Source: CAVURW01 sp963743595
Lineage (GTDB): Bacteria > Verrucomicrobiota > Verrucomicrobiia > Methylacidiphilales > UBA1321
Assembly: GCA_963743595.1 (NCBI GenBank)
Contig: CAVURW010000048.1
Span: 1 to 13,939 of the forward strand
Direction of reading: 5' to 3'
Length of the DNA stretch: 13,939 bases
Position 1 is the stretch's first letter. Every line of letters starts with the position of its first letter. This document shows, piece after piece, positions 13,502-13,939 of this stretch. Position numbers and translations under genes: made by a program. The notes below the pieces were generated by a model. It worked only from the letters and a program-made list of their open reading frames with translations. It made no database searches and had not been told where the DNA came from.

Positions 13502-13939
13502 CTACTTTCGCGACTCGTTATTTTCACGCTGTTGTTCTCGCATCGAGGCTTCGACCAGGCCTCCGGCGGGTAATTGCTCAAGAGTCGCCTCGCTTTGGGC
13601 ACCCGATGTGTGATTGCGTGCGTCGCTATCGGGGAGTTGAGCCGCGATAACCTCCCGTGTCCAAGCCGAAAGTTCAGGAAAGAGGGAATCGGCAATTGCC
13701 GCAGCTCTCATGACGACAGGAAAAACGATTTCAGCGTCTCCGTTAGCGACGCCTTCTAAAATCCGCTTTGCCGAAGCATTTGCAGATATCGAGATAATCA
13801 GCGCCACCGAACCTGCCGCGAACCAAGCATATTCGGCCTCGTTATTGCCGGTGAATGTGGCCTGAATGGTAGATCCCACACGCATCATTCCCGGGAAAAC
13901 GGTGGTCACCTGGATATTCTCAGCTCCCAATTCGGCCGC
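13502..13939 (-). CDS. Short-chain dehydrogenase/reductase, C-terminal part (N-terminus outside window)
   Basis: The frame is open through the right edge of the window, so the N-terminal Rossmann part (TGxxxGxG, YxxxK) is not visible. The visible part begins AAELGAENIQVTTVFPGMMR, the classical strand beta-6 with the PG motif following the catalytic region of SDR enzymes. ASAKRILEGVANGDAEIVFP then matches the helix and strand typical of SDRs of the family with FxG...EAEYAWF. The last 45 residues (from about SDARNHTSG) are hydrophilic and low-complexity, unlike the family core. These enzymes oxidise or reduce alcohols and carbonyls with NAD(P)H; the substrate is unknown. The stop is at 13502-13504. 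Confidence 0.8.
   Translation of the reverse strand, partial: AAELGAENIQVTTVFPGMMRVGSTIQATFTGNNEAEYAWFAAGSVALIISISANASAKRILEGVANGDAEIVFPVVMRAAAIADSLFPELSAWTREVIAAQLPDSDARNHTSGAQSEATLEQLPAGGLVEASMREQQRENNESRK

Noticed and set aside
13315..13650. 111-codon plus-strand open frame
   Set aside because: It runs opposite to the clear dehydrogenase frame and has no recognisable domain. A shadow frame.

Overview
The window looks like chromosomal DNA of a Gram-negative bacterium, most likely a Verrucomicrobiota member (or a close PVC relative). This rests on family-level resemblance only. The clues are a tyrosine integrase ending in a YTDAGLLPVADA-type block, a fragment of an autotransporter-associated beta-strand repeat protein, remains of a secreted polysaccharide-lyase-like protein with ricin/fascin-like trefoils, and a TonB receptor operon. 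No rRNA, tRNA or CRISPR array was found.

Layout. Positions 1-603 hold no convincing gene. At 604-2213 (+) an excisionase-like HTH protein and a tyrosine recombinase overlap by ATGA. From 2214 to about 4244 lies a gene graveyard: a many-times frameshifted minus-strand lyase/fascin/ricin pseudogene, then a plus-strand beta-strand-repeat fragment with one nonsense codon. DoxX-like (minus) and YciE/YciF-type DUF892 (plus) genes diverge from about 4.6-4.9 kb, and DUF892 is followed by a good intrinsic terminator. From 5515 to 10500 (minus) a tight four-gene operon runs TonB-dependent receptor, YfiR-family periplasmic protein, CHASE8-like/HAMP/PAS histidine kinase, single-domain response regulator. 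Upstream on the same strand are a 53-codon Flp/type IVb pilin-like gene, an unrecognised 155-residue helical protein and an 8-repeat TPR protein. The right edge holds the C-terminal part of a short-chain dehydrogenase (minus).

How the genes may work together. The best candidate for a system is the receptor-YfiR-kinase-regulator operon. In Pseudomonas, YfiR represses the diguanylate cyclase YfiN through YfiN's periplasmic sensor domain. Here the same kind of periplasmic domain sits on a histidine kinase, and a TonB receptor is present where YfiB would be expected. This suggests a relay from outer membrane to periplasm to cytoplasm, ending in a regulator without an output domain. A plausible promoter and a hairpin pairing with the receptor's Shine-Dalgarno sequence precede the operon.

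Caution. At 4251-4280 the sequence closely resembles a degraded TruSeq sequencing adapter. The join between the left part (integrase, pseudogenes) and the right part (doxX onward) may be an assembly chimera, and frameshifts on the left may be partly sequencing error.
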